Source: CAIOSQ01 sp044359885
GTDB lineage: Bacteria > Pseudomonadota > Alphaproteobacteria > CACIAM-22H2
Length of the DNA stretch: 10,374 nucleotides
Direction: 5' to 3'
Assembly: GCA_044359885.1 (NCBI GenBank)
Contig: JBIKLI010000140.1
Location: forward strand, 1-10,374
Shown: positions 1 through 7,198 of the stretch, in pieces
How the letters are laid out: each line of letters opens with the position of its first letter
Position numbering within the stretch: the stretch's first letter is position 1
Notes under the pieces: model-generated
The model's database searches: none
What the model saw: the letters and a program-made list of their open reading frames with translations, nothing else
What the model was told of the DNA's origin: nothing
Program-made: the position numbers and the translations under genes

Positions 1-479
1 GGGGCTGGGGCCGGCGTCGCGGCCGGCGCGGGCGCCGGATCGCGTGGCGGCGGGGGTGGCGGGGTGGGCGCAGCAGGCGGCTCGGCGACGCGCGGCGATG
101 GGGGTGCCGGCACTTGCGGCGGCGCGGCGGGCTGGGCCGGCGGCGGGGGTGGTGCCGGCTGGGGCGGGGCAGCCTGACGGGGCGGTGGCGGCGGCGGCAG
201 ATCCTGCGGCCGCGGGCTTTCGGAGGCCTTCGGGGGTTGCGCGTCCTGGATGCGCGGCGATCGCGGCAGGGAATCGCTGGGCGGTGCGTTGGTGATGGCC
301 GCAAGCGGCAACGCCTCGATCACCAGCGGCCGATCCTCGGGGGGGCGCGGCTTTGCGAAATGGGGCAGCCCGAACAGCGCGACCAGGAGCAGCGCCACGT
401 GCAGCGCGCCGGAGGCCCCGGCAGCGAGGCGCATGTCGTCCCCGAGCGGAGCGTGAAGGGTCGTGGTGGCCGCCGTCAT
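1..479 (-). CDS. tolA: TolA, N-terminal part (runs off left edge)
   Basis: Translating the minus strand from the ATG at 479 gives 159 residues with no stop before the window edge, so the C-terminus is missing. TolA bridges the inner-membrane TolQR motor to the outer-membrane Pal/TolB side of the Tol-Pal system. Seen: a short cytoplasmic lead, one TM helix at about residues 20-40 containing the S23-xxx-H27 pair that TolA/TonB helices use to contact TolQR/ExbBD, then PLVIEALPLAAIT (51-63), then a proline-rich stretch from about residue 84 to the edge. The periplasmic linker is thus Pro/Ala/Gln-rich rather than the Ala/Lys helix of enterobacterial TolA. It lies 31 nt after tolR. A second in-frame ATG at 434 (residue 16) has GGGGA just upstream and could be the true start. 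A TonB identity is possible from this part alone; the tolQR context favours TolA. Confidence 0.85.
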   Translation of the reverse strand, partial: MTAATTTLHAPLGDDMRLAAGASGALHVALLLVALFGLPHFAKPRPPEDRPLVIEALPLAAITNAPPSDSLPRSPRIQDAQPPKASESPRPQDLPPPPPPRQAAPPQPAPPPPPAQPAAPPQVPAPPSPRVAEPPAAPTPPPPPPRDPAPAPAATPAPA

Positions 480-510
480 GATCGTCGGTATCCGGTCGCG
501 GCGTCCCGCC

Positions 511-990
511 TCAGCGCGGCGGCGAGGCCGAGGGACGGGCGTCGCGGGGCGCCTGCAGGGCCTCGGTCACCAGGGCGACCCGATCGAAGCCGCCCGCGCT
601 GATCCGGCCCATCACCTCCATCACCCGGCCATAGGCGATGTTGCGATCGGCGCGCACGAAGACGCGACTGTCGGCCTTGTTGCGCAGGATCGCGGCCAGC
701 CGGCCGACGAGGTCCTCCTCGGAAATCTCCGAGTCCTGGATGTACAGCTTGTTCGCCGCGGTGATCGTGACGATCAGCGGCTCGTCCTGGCCACGCGACT
801 GCGCCGCCTGGGTCTGCGGCAGATCGACCTCGACGCTCGACGTCAACAGCGGTGCCGTCACCATGAAGATCACGAGCAGGACGAGCATCACGTCGACGAG
901 TGGGGTCACGTTGATTTCCGCCACCAGCGGCCGTCCGCCGGAACGCCGCCGGCCGCGCTGGACAGGGCTCGCCATCATCGGTCCCGCCAT
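511..990 (-). CDS. tolR: TolR, proton-channel subunit of the Tol motor
   Basis: 159 aa, usual size for the ExbD/TolR family. TolR couples proton flow through TolQR to movement of TolA and binds peptidoglycan through its periplasmic domain. Seen: a basic cytoplasmic N-terminus (R12, R14-R16), then EINVTPLVDVMLVLLVIFMV (25-44), the family TM helix, with the essential proton-carrying Asp at D33. The periplasmic domain follows (about 52-145), including the stretch FVRADRNIAYGRVMEVM (111-127) typical of the family. The tail after 146 is Pro/Arg-rich and unconserved. The start ATG at 990 lies 3 nt after the tolQ stop, behind a good Shine-Dalgarno (AAGG at 1002-999, with GGAG just upstream). A near alternative is one of the ATGs at residues 5 and 6. 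Confidence 0.95.
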   Translation of the reverse strand: MAGPMMASPVQRGRRRSGGRPLVAEINVTPLVDVMLVLLVIFMVTAPLLTSSVEVDLPQTQAAQSRGQDEPLIVTITAANKLYIQDSEISEEDLVGRLAAILRNKADSRVFVRADRNIAYGRVMEVMGRISAGGFDRVALVTEALQAPRDARPSASPPR

Positions 991-993
991 GGC

Positions 994-1722
994 TCAGACC
1001 TTCTCCTCGAGCTGGCGCGACAGGATGGCGTTGAACTCGTTCGAGAACGCCTCCAGGCGACCGGCATAGCGGGCAAGCTCGCTGTTGATCTTGTTGAAGG
1101 CGATGACGGCCGGCACCGCCGCAACGAGCCCCAGCGCGGTCGCAAACAGCGCCTCGGCGATGCCGGGCGCCACCACGGCGAGCGAGGTGTTCTTGCTCGC
1201 GGCGATGGCATGGAAGGCGTTCATGATGCCCCAGACGGTCCCGAACAGGCCGATGAACGGCGACGTCGATCCGACCGAAGCAAGGAAGCTCATGTAGCGT
1301 TCGAGCCGGTCCATCTCGCGCCCGAAGGTGACGCCCATCACCCGCTCGATGCGGCTTTGCAGCCCGGCCCGCATCTGGCTGGCTCCGACCAGCCCCTTGG
1401 CGGCCGAGCGGCGCCATTCGCGCATCGCCGCGGCGAACATCGCCGTCATCGGACAGGGCGGCTGCTCGCCGACCCGGTCGTACAGGTCGTCGAGCGACCC
1501 GCCGGACCAGAACATGTCCTCGAAATCGTCCGCCCGCGCCTGCAGCCGGCGCAGGCGCACCAGCTTCTCGATGATGATCGCCCAGCTCCAGAACGAGGCC
1601 AGGATCAGGAGCACGATCACCGTCTTCCCGATCAGGTCGGCGTTGAGGAAGAGGCCCAGGAAGGTCAGGTCGACGGCAGGCTTCGACCCGGCGGCGACGA
1701 CGGTATCCACGGCTCGGTCCAT
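994..1722 (-). CDS. tolQ: TolQ, proton-channel subunit of the Tol motor
   Basis: 242 aa, a MotA/TolQ/ExbB family protein of normal length. It forms the inner-membrane pentamer around TolR that powers TolA and helps outer-membrane constriction at division. Seen: about 28 residues before TM1 (about 29-51), a cytoplasmic loop (52-144) with the basic run EKLVRLRRLQAR, then TM2 with the family signature SPFIGLFGTVWGIM (154-167) and TM3 with APGIAEALFATALGLVAAVP (185-204). These two helices carry the polar residues (T162, T195) that line the channel in this family. The start ATG at 1722 is chosen because the reading frame upstream of it lies inside ybgC and is not TolQ-like. It begins 20 nt after the ybgC stop; the ribosome site is weak (GAGAGAGA, somewhat far). 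Confidence 0.96.
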   Translation of the reverse strand: MDRAVDTVVAAGSKPAVDLTFLGLFLNADLIGKTVIVLLILASFWSWAIIIEKLVRLRRLQARADDFEDMFWSGGSLDDLYDRVGEQPPCPMTAMFAAAMREWRRSAAKGLVGASQMRAGLQSRIERVMGVTFGREMDRLERYMSFLASVGSTSPFIGLFGTVWGIMNAFHAIAASKNTSLAVVAPGIAEALFATALGLVAAVPAVIAFNKINSELARYAGRLEAFSNEFNAILSRQLEEKV

Positions 1723-1742
1723 GATCTGCGGAGTCTCTCTCT

Positions 1743-2171
1743 TCAGTCGGCGGGAACATCGTCGCCGAATGCGGCGAGCGCATGGCGGATGGCGGGCGGC
1801 AAGCGGGACGGCCGGCCGCTGGCGGCGACGCAGGCGACCGTGACCTCGAGTTCGGCAAGCGGCTCGGCGCCGCGCAGGATCCGCTGGCTGAGCGCGCAGG
1901 TCGCGGCGCCGACCGCGACGATGGCGGTCTCGACGACCAGCGCGTCGTCGAGACGCGCGGGGCGCAGGTATTCGCAGGCACAGCGCCGGACCGCGAAGGC
2001 CAGCCCCTGCTCCGCGCGCAACCGCGCCTGGTCGATCCCCAGCGCCCGAAGCAACTCCGTGCGGCCACGCTCCGCGAATTTCAGGTAGTTCGCGTAGTAG
2101 ACGATGCCGGCCGCGTCGGTGTCCTCCCAATAGACCCGCACGGTCAGGCGATGCGGCGCGAAATCAGCCAT
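1743..2171 (-). CDS. ybgC: YbgC-type acyl-CoA thioesterase
   Basis: 142 aa, a complete hot-dog-fold 4-hydroxybenzoyl-CoA thioesterase family protein, the usual first gene of tol-pal clusters. Members hydrolyse acyl-CoA thioesters and have been linked to phospholipid synthesis; the physiological substrate here is unknown. Seen: the active-site motif YWEDTDAAGIVYYANYLKFA (14-33), with the catalytic Asp expected at D19 by comparison with E. coli D18, followed by ERGRTELLR (34-42) and EYLRPARLDD (67-76). The start ATG at 2171 fits the family N-terminus and has GAGGG 5 nt upstream. It overlaps the end of ruvB by 8 nt, indicating coupled translation with ruvCAB. An upstream ATG at 2261 would add 30 residues that merely mirror ruvB coding sequence. 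Confidence 0.95.
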   Translation of the reverse strand: MADFAPHRLTVRVYWEDTDAAGIVYYANYLKFAERGRTELLRALGIDQARLRAEQGLAFAVRRCACEYLRPARLDDALVVETAIVAVGAATCALSQRILRGAEPLAELEVTVACVAASGRPSRLPPAIRHALAAFGDDVPAD

Positions 2172-3249
2172 CGCCGCCCTCGATCTCCCCGGGCGCCAGC
2201 AGCATGTCCAGCTGCCGCAGCCGATCCGGCCCCGGCTCGAGCCCCAGATGCCGCCATCCACGCTCGCCCAGGACGCGGCCGCGGGGCGTGCGCATGACGA
2301 GCCCGCACTGGATGAGGAAGGGTTCGATCACGTCTTCGAGGGTGTCGCGCTGCTCGGCCAGGGCCGCAGCCAGGGTCTCGATCCCCACCGGGCCGCCGCC
2401 ATACACGTCGGCGATGCAGCGCAGATAGCGCCGGTCCATGGCGTCGAGGCCCAGCGCGTCGACCTCCAGCCGGTTGAGCGCCGCGTCGGCGGCCGCGCGG
2501 TCCACGCGCCCGCCGCCGCCCACGGCGGCAAAATCACGCACCCGCCGCAGCAGCCGGCCGGCGACGCGCGGCGTGCCCCGGGCCCGCCGCGCGATTTCGG
2601 CCGCGCCGTCGGGCGCCAGGTCGAGCGCCAGCAATCCGGCCCCGCGACGGACGATCGCCTCCAGTTCGTCCGGCTCGTAGAAATTGAGCCGCAGCGGGAT
2701 GCCGAACCGGTCGCGCAGCGGCGTGGTGATCAGCCCCGCCCGCGTGGTCGCGGCGACCAGCGTGAACGGCGGCAGATCGATGCGCACCGACCGTGCTGCC
2801 GGCCCCTCGCCGATGATCAGGTCGAGCTGGAAATCCTCCATCGCCGGATAGAGGATCTCCTCGACCGCCGGCGCGAGGCGATGGATCTCGTCGATGAACA
2901 GCACGTCGCGGGGCTGGAGATTGGTCAGGATGGCGGCCAGGTCCCCTGCCCGCGCGATCACCGGCCCGGACGTCGCGCGAAAACCGACGCCCAGCTCGCG
3001 CGCCACGATCTGCGCCAGCGTCGTCTTTCCAAGGCCCGGCGGGCCATGCAGAAGCACGTGGTCGAGCGCGTCGCCCCGCCCGCGCGCTGCGTCGACGAAG
3101 ACCCTGAGATTGGCGCGCACCTGGCGCTGGCCGATGAATTCCTCCAGCCGCTGCGGCCGCAGGCTGGCTTCGCCCAGGTCGTCGGGTCCCGCCGTGCCGG
3201 CGACTTCGCGCGACGCCTCGGGCGGCTGCGGCTTGCGGCTGCGGCTCAT
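2164..3249 (-). CDS. ruvB: RuvB, Holliday-junction branch-migration ATPase
   Basis: 361 aa, full length. RuvB is the hexameric AAA+ motor that, loaded by RuvA, pulls DNA through a Holliday junction. Seen: Walker A GPPGLGKT (69-76), Walker B LFIDE (117-121) followed by IHRL, sensor 1 region AATTRAG (166-172), the conserved LRDRFG (178-183) carrying the arginine finger, a sensor 2 region GTPRVAGRLLRRVRDFA (225-241), and the C-terminal winged helix with PFLIQCGL (310-317) and the DNA-contacting RTPRGR (320-325). All key residues are intact. The first 20 or so residues are a variable Arg/Pro-rich lead. The start ATG at 3249 overlaps the ruvA stop as ATGA and has AAGGA at 3263-3259, 9 nt upstream. 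Confidence 0.98.
   Translation of the reverse strand: MSRSRKPQPPEASREVAGTAGPDDLGEASLRPQRLEEFIGQRQVRANLRVFVDAARGRGDALDHVLLHGPPGLGKTTLAQIVARELGVGFRATSGPVIARAGDLAAILTNLQPRDVLFIDEIHRLAPAVEEILYPAMEDFQLDLIIGEGPAARSVRIDLPPFTLVAATTRAGLITTPLRDRFGIPLRLNFYEPDELEAIVRRGAGLLALDLAPDGAAEIARRARGTPRVAGRLLRRVRDFAAVGGGGRVDRAAADAALNRLEVDALGLDAMDRRYLRCIADVYGGGPVGIETLAAALAEQRDTLEDVIEPFLIQCGLVMRTPRGRVLGERGWRHLGLEPGPDRLRQLDMLLAPGEIEGGDG
2177..2181 (-). promoter_or_regulatory. Shine-Dalgarno GAGGG of ybgC
   Basis: GAGGG sits 5 nt before the ATG at 2171, inside the ruvB coding end, and fixes the ybgC start within the 8-nt overlap. Confidence 0.55.
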
Positions 3250-3863
3250 CGCGCGAGTTCCTTGAGCCCGGCGGCGATGAGCGCCTCGGCGCGCGCCCCG
3301 GCGCCGACACGCGCGACGGCACGGTCGATGGCGGCAAGGGCCTCGGGGCGGCGATAGCCGAGATTGACCAGGGCAGACACGGCATCCTCGGCGGCATCGT
3401 CGCCCGCCGGCGCGGCGCCGCCCGGCAGGCGCCTGTCGGCGGTCGCGCCCGGCAACGTCGCCAAGGCGCCGACCTTGTCCTTCAATTCCGAGGTCAGCCG
3501 GTTCGCAAGCTTGGGCCCGACCCCGTCGGCGCGGGTTATCATCGCGCGGTCGCCAGCGGCGATCGCCCGGGCGAGTTCGCCCGGCGCCAGAGCCGAGAGC
3601 AGCGACAGCGCGACCTTGGCACCGACGCCCTGAACCGTCGTCAGCAGCCGGAACCAGTCGCGCTCGCCGACGGTCGCGAAGCCGTAGAGTTCGATTGCGT
3701 CCTCGCGCACGATCGTCTCGACCAGCAGGCGCGCCTCGCCGCCCGCGGCGAGCGCCGACAAGGTGCGGGTCGAGGCCCGGACGAGATAGCCGACCCCGCC
3801 GACGTCGACGATCGCGCGATCGCGGTCGATCGCGTCGACGATGCCGGTCAGCCGCGCGATCAC
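3246..3863 (-). CDS. ruvA: RuvA, Holliday-junction recognition subunit
   Basis: 205 aa, family length. RuvA tetramers hold the Holliday junction in an open square form and load RuvB. Seen: N-terminal OB-fold domain MIARLTGIVD...GYLV (1-63) with the acidic pin residues E54-D55, two helix-hairpin-helix motifs at VQGVGAKVALSLLS (77-90) and ADGVGPKLANRLTSEL (112-127), a disordered Gly/Ala/Pro linker (about 137-155), and the RuvB-binding domain III (156-205) with ALVNLGYRRPEA. The start codon is GTG at 3863, which overlaps the ruvC stop as GTGA. No better start exists nearby, and this one gives the exact family N-terminus. Confidence 0.97.
   Translation of the reverse strand: MIARLTGIVDAIDRDRAIVDVGGVGYLVRASTRTLSALAAGGEARLLVETIVREDAIELYGFATVGERDWFRLLTTVQGVGAKVALSLLSALAPGELARAIAAGDRAMITRADGVGPKLANRLTSELKDKVGALATLPGATADRRLPGGAAPAGDDAAEDAVSALVNLGYRRPEALAAIDRAVARVGAGARAEALIAAGLKELAR
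3259..3263 (-). promoter_or_regulatory. Shine-Dalgarno AAGGA of ruvB
   Basis: AAGGA sits 9 nt before the ruvB ATG, within the last codons of ruvA, allowing independent loading as well as coupling at the ATGA overlap. Confidence 0.6.
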
Positions 3864-4363
3864 GCCTGCACCCGGGCGCCGTCCCAGCGCCGCCGCGTCT
3901 GCAGATGGTGGCCGTGGCAGAGCGCCACCGCCAGCGCGTCGGCGGCGTCGGCTCCCTCCAGCCGGACACCGGGCAGCAGCCGCTGCACCATGGCCTGGAC
4001 CTGACGCTTGTCGGCATGGCCGACGCCGACGACCGATTTCTTCACCGCCGTGCTGGCGTACTCGGCGACCTCGATGCCGAGACGCGCCGGCGCCAGCAGC
4101 GCGATGCCCCGCGCGAGCCCCAGCTTCAGCGTCGAGGTGGGGTTGACGTTGACGAAGGTCTCCTCCACAGCGGCGCTGCCCGGACGGTGAAGCTCCAGGA
4201 TCGCCGTGATCCCGTCGAAAAGCGCCACCAGCCGCTCAGCCGTCTGCGCCGCGGAGTCGCTGACGACCTGCCCGTTCGCGACATGCCGGACGCGCGCACC
4301 ATCGACCTCGACCACGCCCCACCCGGTGGTCCGCAAGCCGGGATCGAGACCGAGGAGGCGCAT
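3860..4363 (-). CDS. ruvC: RuvC, Holliday-junction resolvase
   Basis: 167 aa, normal length. RuvC is the dimeric RNase H-fold nuclease that cuts Holliday junctions symmetrically, working with RuvAB encoded just downstream. Seen: LLGLDPGLRTTGWG (3-16) with catalytic D7, AAVEETF (64-70) with catalytic E67, and ADAADALAVALCH (138-150) with the paired catalytic Asp D139 and D142; these match E. coli D7, E66, D138 and D141. The start ATG at 4363 shares one base with the yebC stop (TGATG), so ruvC is probably translated by re-initiation after yebC. The short C-terminal tail is basic (RRRW). Confidence 0.97.
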   Translation of the reverse strand: MRLLGLDPGLRTTGWGVVEVDGARVRHVANGQVVSDSAAQTAERLVALFDGITAILELHRPGSAAVEETFVNVNPTSTLKLGLARGIALLAPARLGIEVAEYASTAVKKSVVGVGHADKRQVQAMVQRLLPGVRLEGADAADALAVALCHGHHLQTRRRWDGARVQA

Positions 4364-5115
4364 CAGGCGCCCGACAGGATCTGCACGAGGTCCTCGGAAA
4401 CGTCGAAATTCGCATGCACCGCCTGGACGTCGTCGGAGTCCTCCAGTGCCTCGATCAACGCGAACAGATCGCGCGCCGCGTCCGCGCCGAGCGGCACCGT
4501 GTTGGTCGCGCGCCAGACCAGTCGCGCCTCGCGCGCGGCCCCGAAGCGGGTCTCGAGCGCGTCGCGCACGCCGCCGAACGCGTCGGGCTCGGTGACGATC
4601 TCGTGCCCTTCGGCGCCCGATGCGACGTCGTCGGCGCCCGCCTCGACCGCCGCCTCGAAGATCGCATCGGCCGACGCGACCGCAGGCGGGTAGGCGATCA
4701 TGCCCTTGCGGGCGAAGTTGAAGGCGACCGAATTGGTCTCCCCGAGCGAGCCGCCGTTCTTCGAGAAGATCGAACGCACCTCGCTCGCCGTCCGGTTCCG
4801 GTTGTCGGTGAGCGCCTCGACGATCAGCGCGGCACCGCCGGGACCGTAGCCCTCGTAGCGGACCTCCTCGTAGATCGCGCCATCCTCGCCGCCGGAGCCG
4901 CGCTTGATGGCGCGCTCGATCGTGTCCTTGGACATGTTCTCCGACTTGGCGGCGTTGATCGCGGCCTTGAGCCTCGGGTTGTGCGCCGGATCGGGAAGAC
5001 CGGTTCGCGCCGCGGTCATGATCTCGCGGATCAGCTTGGTGAAGATCTTGCCGCGCCGGGCGTCCTGCTTGCCCTTGCGGTGCATGATGTTCTTGAACTG
5101 CGAATGGCCTGCCAT
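4363..5115 (-). CDS. yebC: YebC/TACO1-family protein
   Basis: 250 aa, full length. The family was first described as DNA-binding regulators (including of ruvCAB); later work on family members ties them to ribosome-associated help with difficult, for example proline-rich, translation. I cannot choose a role from sequence. Seen: MAGHSQFKNIMHRKGK (1-16), the alphaproteobacterial version of the GHSKW start; ENMSKDTIERAIKRGSG (59-75); YEGYGPGGAALIVEALTDNR (87-106) followed by NRTASEVRSIF; then the C-terminal domain ending in an acidic segment (ALEDSDDVQAVHANFD, 223-238). The start ATG at 5115 matches the family N-terminus; the ATG at 5169 would add 18 unrelated residues. It is the first gene after the 170-nt spacer and probably the first of the yebC-ruvCAB-ybgC-tol unit. 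Confidence 0.96.
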   Translation of the reverse strand: MAGHSQFKNIMHRKGKQDARRGKIFTKLIREIMTAARTGLPDPAHNPRLKAAINAAKSENMSKDTIERAIKRGSGGEDGAIYEEVRYEGYGPGGAALIVEALTDNRNRTASEVRSIFSKNGGSLGETNSVAFNFARKGMIAYPPAVASADAIFEAAVEAGADDVASGAEGHEIVTEPDAFGGVRDALETRFGAAREARLVWRATNTVPLGADAARDLFALIEALEDSDDVQAVHANFDVSEDLVQILSGA

Positions 5116-5219
5116 GGTCCGGTCCGACTTCGTGGTGGGCGCGACTGCGCGCGCGACTCGGGAATCCACGCGAGCGCCGCGCCGTCGCGCCGCTTAGCAA
5201 ATCGCCGCCGGATTGCCTA

Positions 5220-5238
5220 CCGGCCGCGCGCCGGCCGG
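5220..5238 (-). other. GC hairpin in spacer
   Basis: An inverted repeat CCGGCC, 7-nt loop, GGCCGG. No T-run follows on either strand, so it is not a classical terminator. In DNA this GC-rich such a stem can arise by chance. Confidence 0.25.
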
Positions 5239-5258
5239 CACGGGTAACGGCGATTTAT

Positions 5259-5280
5259 GGCGCCAATGCGGCGCCGATGC
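5259..5280 (-). repeat. Tandem 11-bp repeat forming a hairpin, possible terminator
   Basis: On the minus strand two 11-mers follow each other directly: GCATCGGCGCC then GCATTGGCGCC, one mismatch. Because GGCGCC is self-complementary, the two copies can pair as a 6-bp stem with a 5-nt loop, 10 nt from the end of the lipoprotein stop codon. It is followed by ATAAATC rather than a T-run. It could weakly terminate the MCE transcript or be an operator; the sequence does not decide. Confidence 0.35.
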
Positions 5281-5285
5281 GCCGA

Positions 5286-6173
5286 TCAGGGACGACGCGC
5301 GCGCAGCGCCTCGATCGCGGCGAGGACGGTGCGCTCGCCGGTGGCCCGGGCGAGACGCTCGGCAGTCGACAGCCAGTCCTGGGCCCGCGCGCTGCCCCCG
5401 CCGGCCAGGATCTGGCTGCGTCCGGCGCGCAGATAGAGCGCCGCCGCGCCGGCAGGATCGCCCGCGGCCACCGCGCTTGCGGCGGCACCCGCCAGCGCCC
5501 GCGCCATCCCGGGATAATCCGACACCTCGCGGCGCGCGTCGGCCGCGACGAGGAAACCGGTTCCCGCCGCGCCGTGATCCGCGTTCAAGGCCGAAAGCCG
5601 CGCCGCCAGTTCCTCCCGGTCGGCATGCCACTCGGCTTCCGCCGGCGCGCCCAGCGCCGCCAGCTGGACGGAAACCGCGCCGGCATCGCCGCGCTCCGCC
5701 GCGATCAGGCCGAGGAGAAAACGTGCACGACGCGCGACCGGACCGCCGGCCCCGATCAGGACGGCCGCGGCCCGCTCGGCCTGATCGGGGTGGCCGGCGC
5801 GCTGCAGCGCCACCGCCTCGACCAGGTCCAGTTCGGGAAAGGACGGGCTGCCATGCCTGCGCAACTCGGCGCGCGCCGCGGCGCTCGCCGCGAGGCTCGC
5901 CTCCGGATCGCCTCGGCGCAGCTGCGCCACCGCCAGTTCGTAGCCAAGATCGCCCAGCGCCGCCCCGTCGTCGCGTGCCTGCGCATGTTCGAGCGCCTCG
6001 GCGTAGAGCCGGACGGCCTGGTCGAATTGGCCCCGCGCGAAAGCGAGTCCGGCGGCGCGACGCGCGAGGTCGATGCGCGGATCGCCCGGTGGCGGCGATG
6101 CAGCGGGCGGCGGCGCCGCGCAGGCGAATAATGCCAGCGCCAGAAGCGCGACACCGGCGGTCCGGGCAATCAC
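5286..6173 (-). CDS. Putative lipoprotein with TPR-like repeats, last gene of the MCE block
   Basis: 295 aa, no named family recognised. Seen: MIAR then a hydrophobic run and lipobox LFAC with Cys18, so a likely lipid-anchored exported protein (Phe at -2 is unusual but tolerated). A Pro-rich linker (19-33) follows, then paired amphipathic helices of TPR type: AAGLAFARGQFDQAVRLYAE (40-59), GDLGYELAVAQLRRGDPEAS (74-93), LVEAVALQRAGHPDQAERA (117-135), RFLLGLIAAERGDAGA (151-166), and a later pair around ALAGAAASAVAAGDPAGAAA (226-245). The GTG start at 6173 overlaps the MCE gene stop as GTGA and puts the signal peptide at the very N-terminus; a start at 6248 would bury it behind 25 Arg/Gly-rich residues. 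Position suggests an accessory of the MCE transporter, where other systems have an MlaC or PqiC-type partner. That role is inference. Confidence 0.8.
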   Translation of the reverse strand: MIARTAGVALLALALFACAAPPPAASPPPGDPRIDLARRAAGLAFARGQFDQAVRLYAEALEHAQARDDGAALGDLGYELAVAQLRRGDPEASLAASAAARAELRRHGSPSFPELDLVEAVALQRAGHPDQAERAAAVLIGAGGPVARRARFLLGLIAAERGDAGAVSVQLAALGAPAEAEWHADREELAARLSALNADHGAAGTGFLVAADARREVSDYPGMARALAGAAASAVAAGDPAGAAALYLRAGRSQILAGGGSARAQDWLSTAERLARATGERTVLAAIEALRARRP

Positions 6174-7198
6174 GGCCGGACCGCCTCGGCCGGCAGCCGC
6201 CGGACGGCGGCGGGCCCGGCCGCGGCGCCTCCGCCGCCCAGCAGCCAATGACCGCGGAGCTGGGCCAGCAGCCGCTCCAGCTCCTGCGCGGTCTGTTCGG
6301 CCTGGACCAGCATCTGGGGCAAGGCGGCCGAGCCGGCCTCCAGGTTGCGCGCGATCGCGGGCAGCTGCGGCGTCGTGCGCGCCAGATCCGCGGCGATCGC
6401 CGACACGTCCTGAAGACTGCGCTCGCTGCTGCGGCGGACGTTGCGCGTGACCTCGGCGGCCTCGCGGGCCGTCGCCTGCAGTTCGTCCATGATGGCCCTG
6501 GCCTCGCGAAGGCGCTGCGTGGTCTCGCGCAACGCATTCTCGAACTCGCGCACGAGCGTGTCGTCGCCCAGCAGCCGGCCGACCGCGCCCTCGCCGCGTT
6601 CGACGCGTCGGGTCATCGCGCGCACGTCGCGCAGCGTCGCCTGGACGTCGCCGCCGGGATCGTCGATCCGGGCGGCGATGGCCGCGACGCTGCCGATCGC
6701 GCGCTGCATGTCGGCGACGATCGGCAGCACGCGCGTGCGGACCTCGTCGATCATCTGTCCGATGCCTTCGGTCGGCGCGCGCTCGGTCGCGGCGGCGATC
6801 ACCGCGTAGCCCCAGTCAAGCGGCTCCTTCGACCCGCGGCTGACGTCGAGATACGCGGCGCCGGCGACGCCGAAGCGACGGCGGATCACGGCCTGCGAAT
6901 CCGTGCGCACGAAGCCGCGCATCGTCGGTTCGAGTGCGACCTCGGCATGCATGCGCTGGGCGGGATCGACGACGATCCGTCGGACCTCGCCCACGCGCGT
7001 GCCCAGCAGTTCCACCTCGGAGCCAGCCGACAGACCGGAGACGCCGTCGGGCGGCAGCAGCACCATCAGCCGCAACGGCGGATTGAACCATTGCCGCAGG
7101 ACGCCGGCCTGCAGGATCGCGCCGACCAGAAGCACGGCCGCGACCAGCACCAATGCGCCGACCGTTTCGTTGACGTAGCGCATGCCGATGCGCGTCAC
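6170..7198 (-). CDS. MCE-domain (MlaD-type) lipid-binding protein
   Basis: 342 aa. MCE proteins sit in the inner membrane, form hexameric rings in the periplasm and carry lipids between membranes for an MlaE/F-type ABC transporter. Seen: one N-terminal TM anchor (about 13-31), a single MCE domain (about 42-120) with DGVSGLSAGSEVELLGTRVG (51-70) followed by EVRRIVVDP, then a long helical region (about 145-315) containing the common RGEGAVGRLLGDDTL (201-215), ending in RGHWLLGG (315-322) and a Gly/Ala/Pro tail. It is longer than E. coli MlaD because of the helical extension, which could form a tube or coiled coil. The GTG at 7198 is chosen over the ATG at 7183: it makes a GTGA overlap with the upstream gene and has AAGGAG 10 nt upstream. 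The gene is coupled to the ATPase-like gene before it and the lipoprotein after it. Confidence 0.93.
   Translation of the reverse strand: MTRIGMRYVNETVGALVLVAAVLLVGAILQAGVLRQWFNPPLRLMVLLPPDGVSGLSAGSEVELLGTRVGEVRRIVVDPAQRMHAEVALEPTMRGFVRTDSQAVIRRRFGVAGAAYLDVSRGSKEPLDWGYAVIAAATERAPTEGIGQMIDEVRTRVLPIVADMQRAIGSVAAIAARIDDPGGDVQATLRDVRAMTRRVERGEGAVGRLLGDDTLVREFENALRETTQRLREARAIMDELQATAREAAEVTRNVRRSSERSLQDVSAIAADLARTTPQLPAIARNLEAGSAALPQMLVQAEQTAQELERLLAQLRGHWLLGGGGAAAGPAAVRRLPAEAVRP

Larger units (their letters stand above)
5116..5285. other. 170-nt intergenic spacer before yebC
   Basis: This is the only sizeable gap between genes in the window. It separates the sensor/MCE block from the yebC-ruv-tol block and is where a yebC promoter would be expected. 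I see two GC-rich hairpins near the MCE side and two short AT-richer spots on the minus strand (ATAAATC near 5252-5258 and GATTTGCTAAG near 5192-5202). No TTGAC-type -35 box at proper spacing from a -10 is convincing, so no promoter is called. Confidence 0.8.

Noticed and set aside
1..228. CCG/GCC-rich stretch as a DNA repeat array
   Set aside because: The units are irregular and explained by Pro/Ala codons of TolA. I saw no CRISPR-like spacing, tRNA, rRNA, insertion sequence or attachment site anywhere in the window.
476..2068. 530-residue minus-strand frame across tolR, tolQ and ybgC
   Set aside because: It is out of frame with the three recognisable genes and has no domain features.
5116..5285. 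Promoter for yebC
   Set aside because: AT-richer spots exist but no -35/-10 pair at proper spacing stood out; transcription start mapping would be needed to place it.
7181..7183. ATG at 7183 as MCE gene start
   Set aside because: Possible, but the GTG at 7198 has AAGGAG at suitable spacing and the same 4-nt overlap seen at the other junctions of this block.
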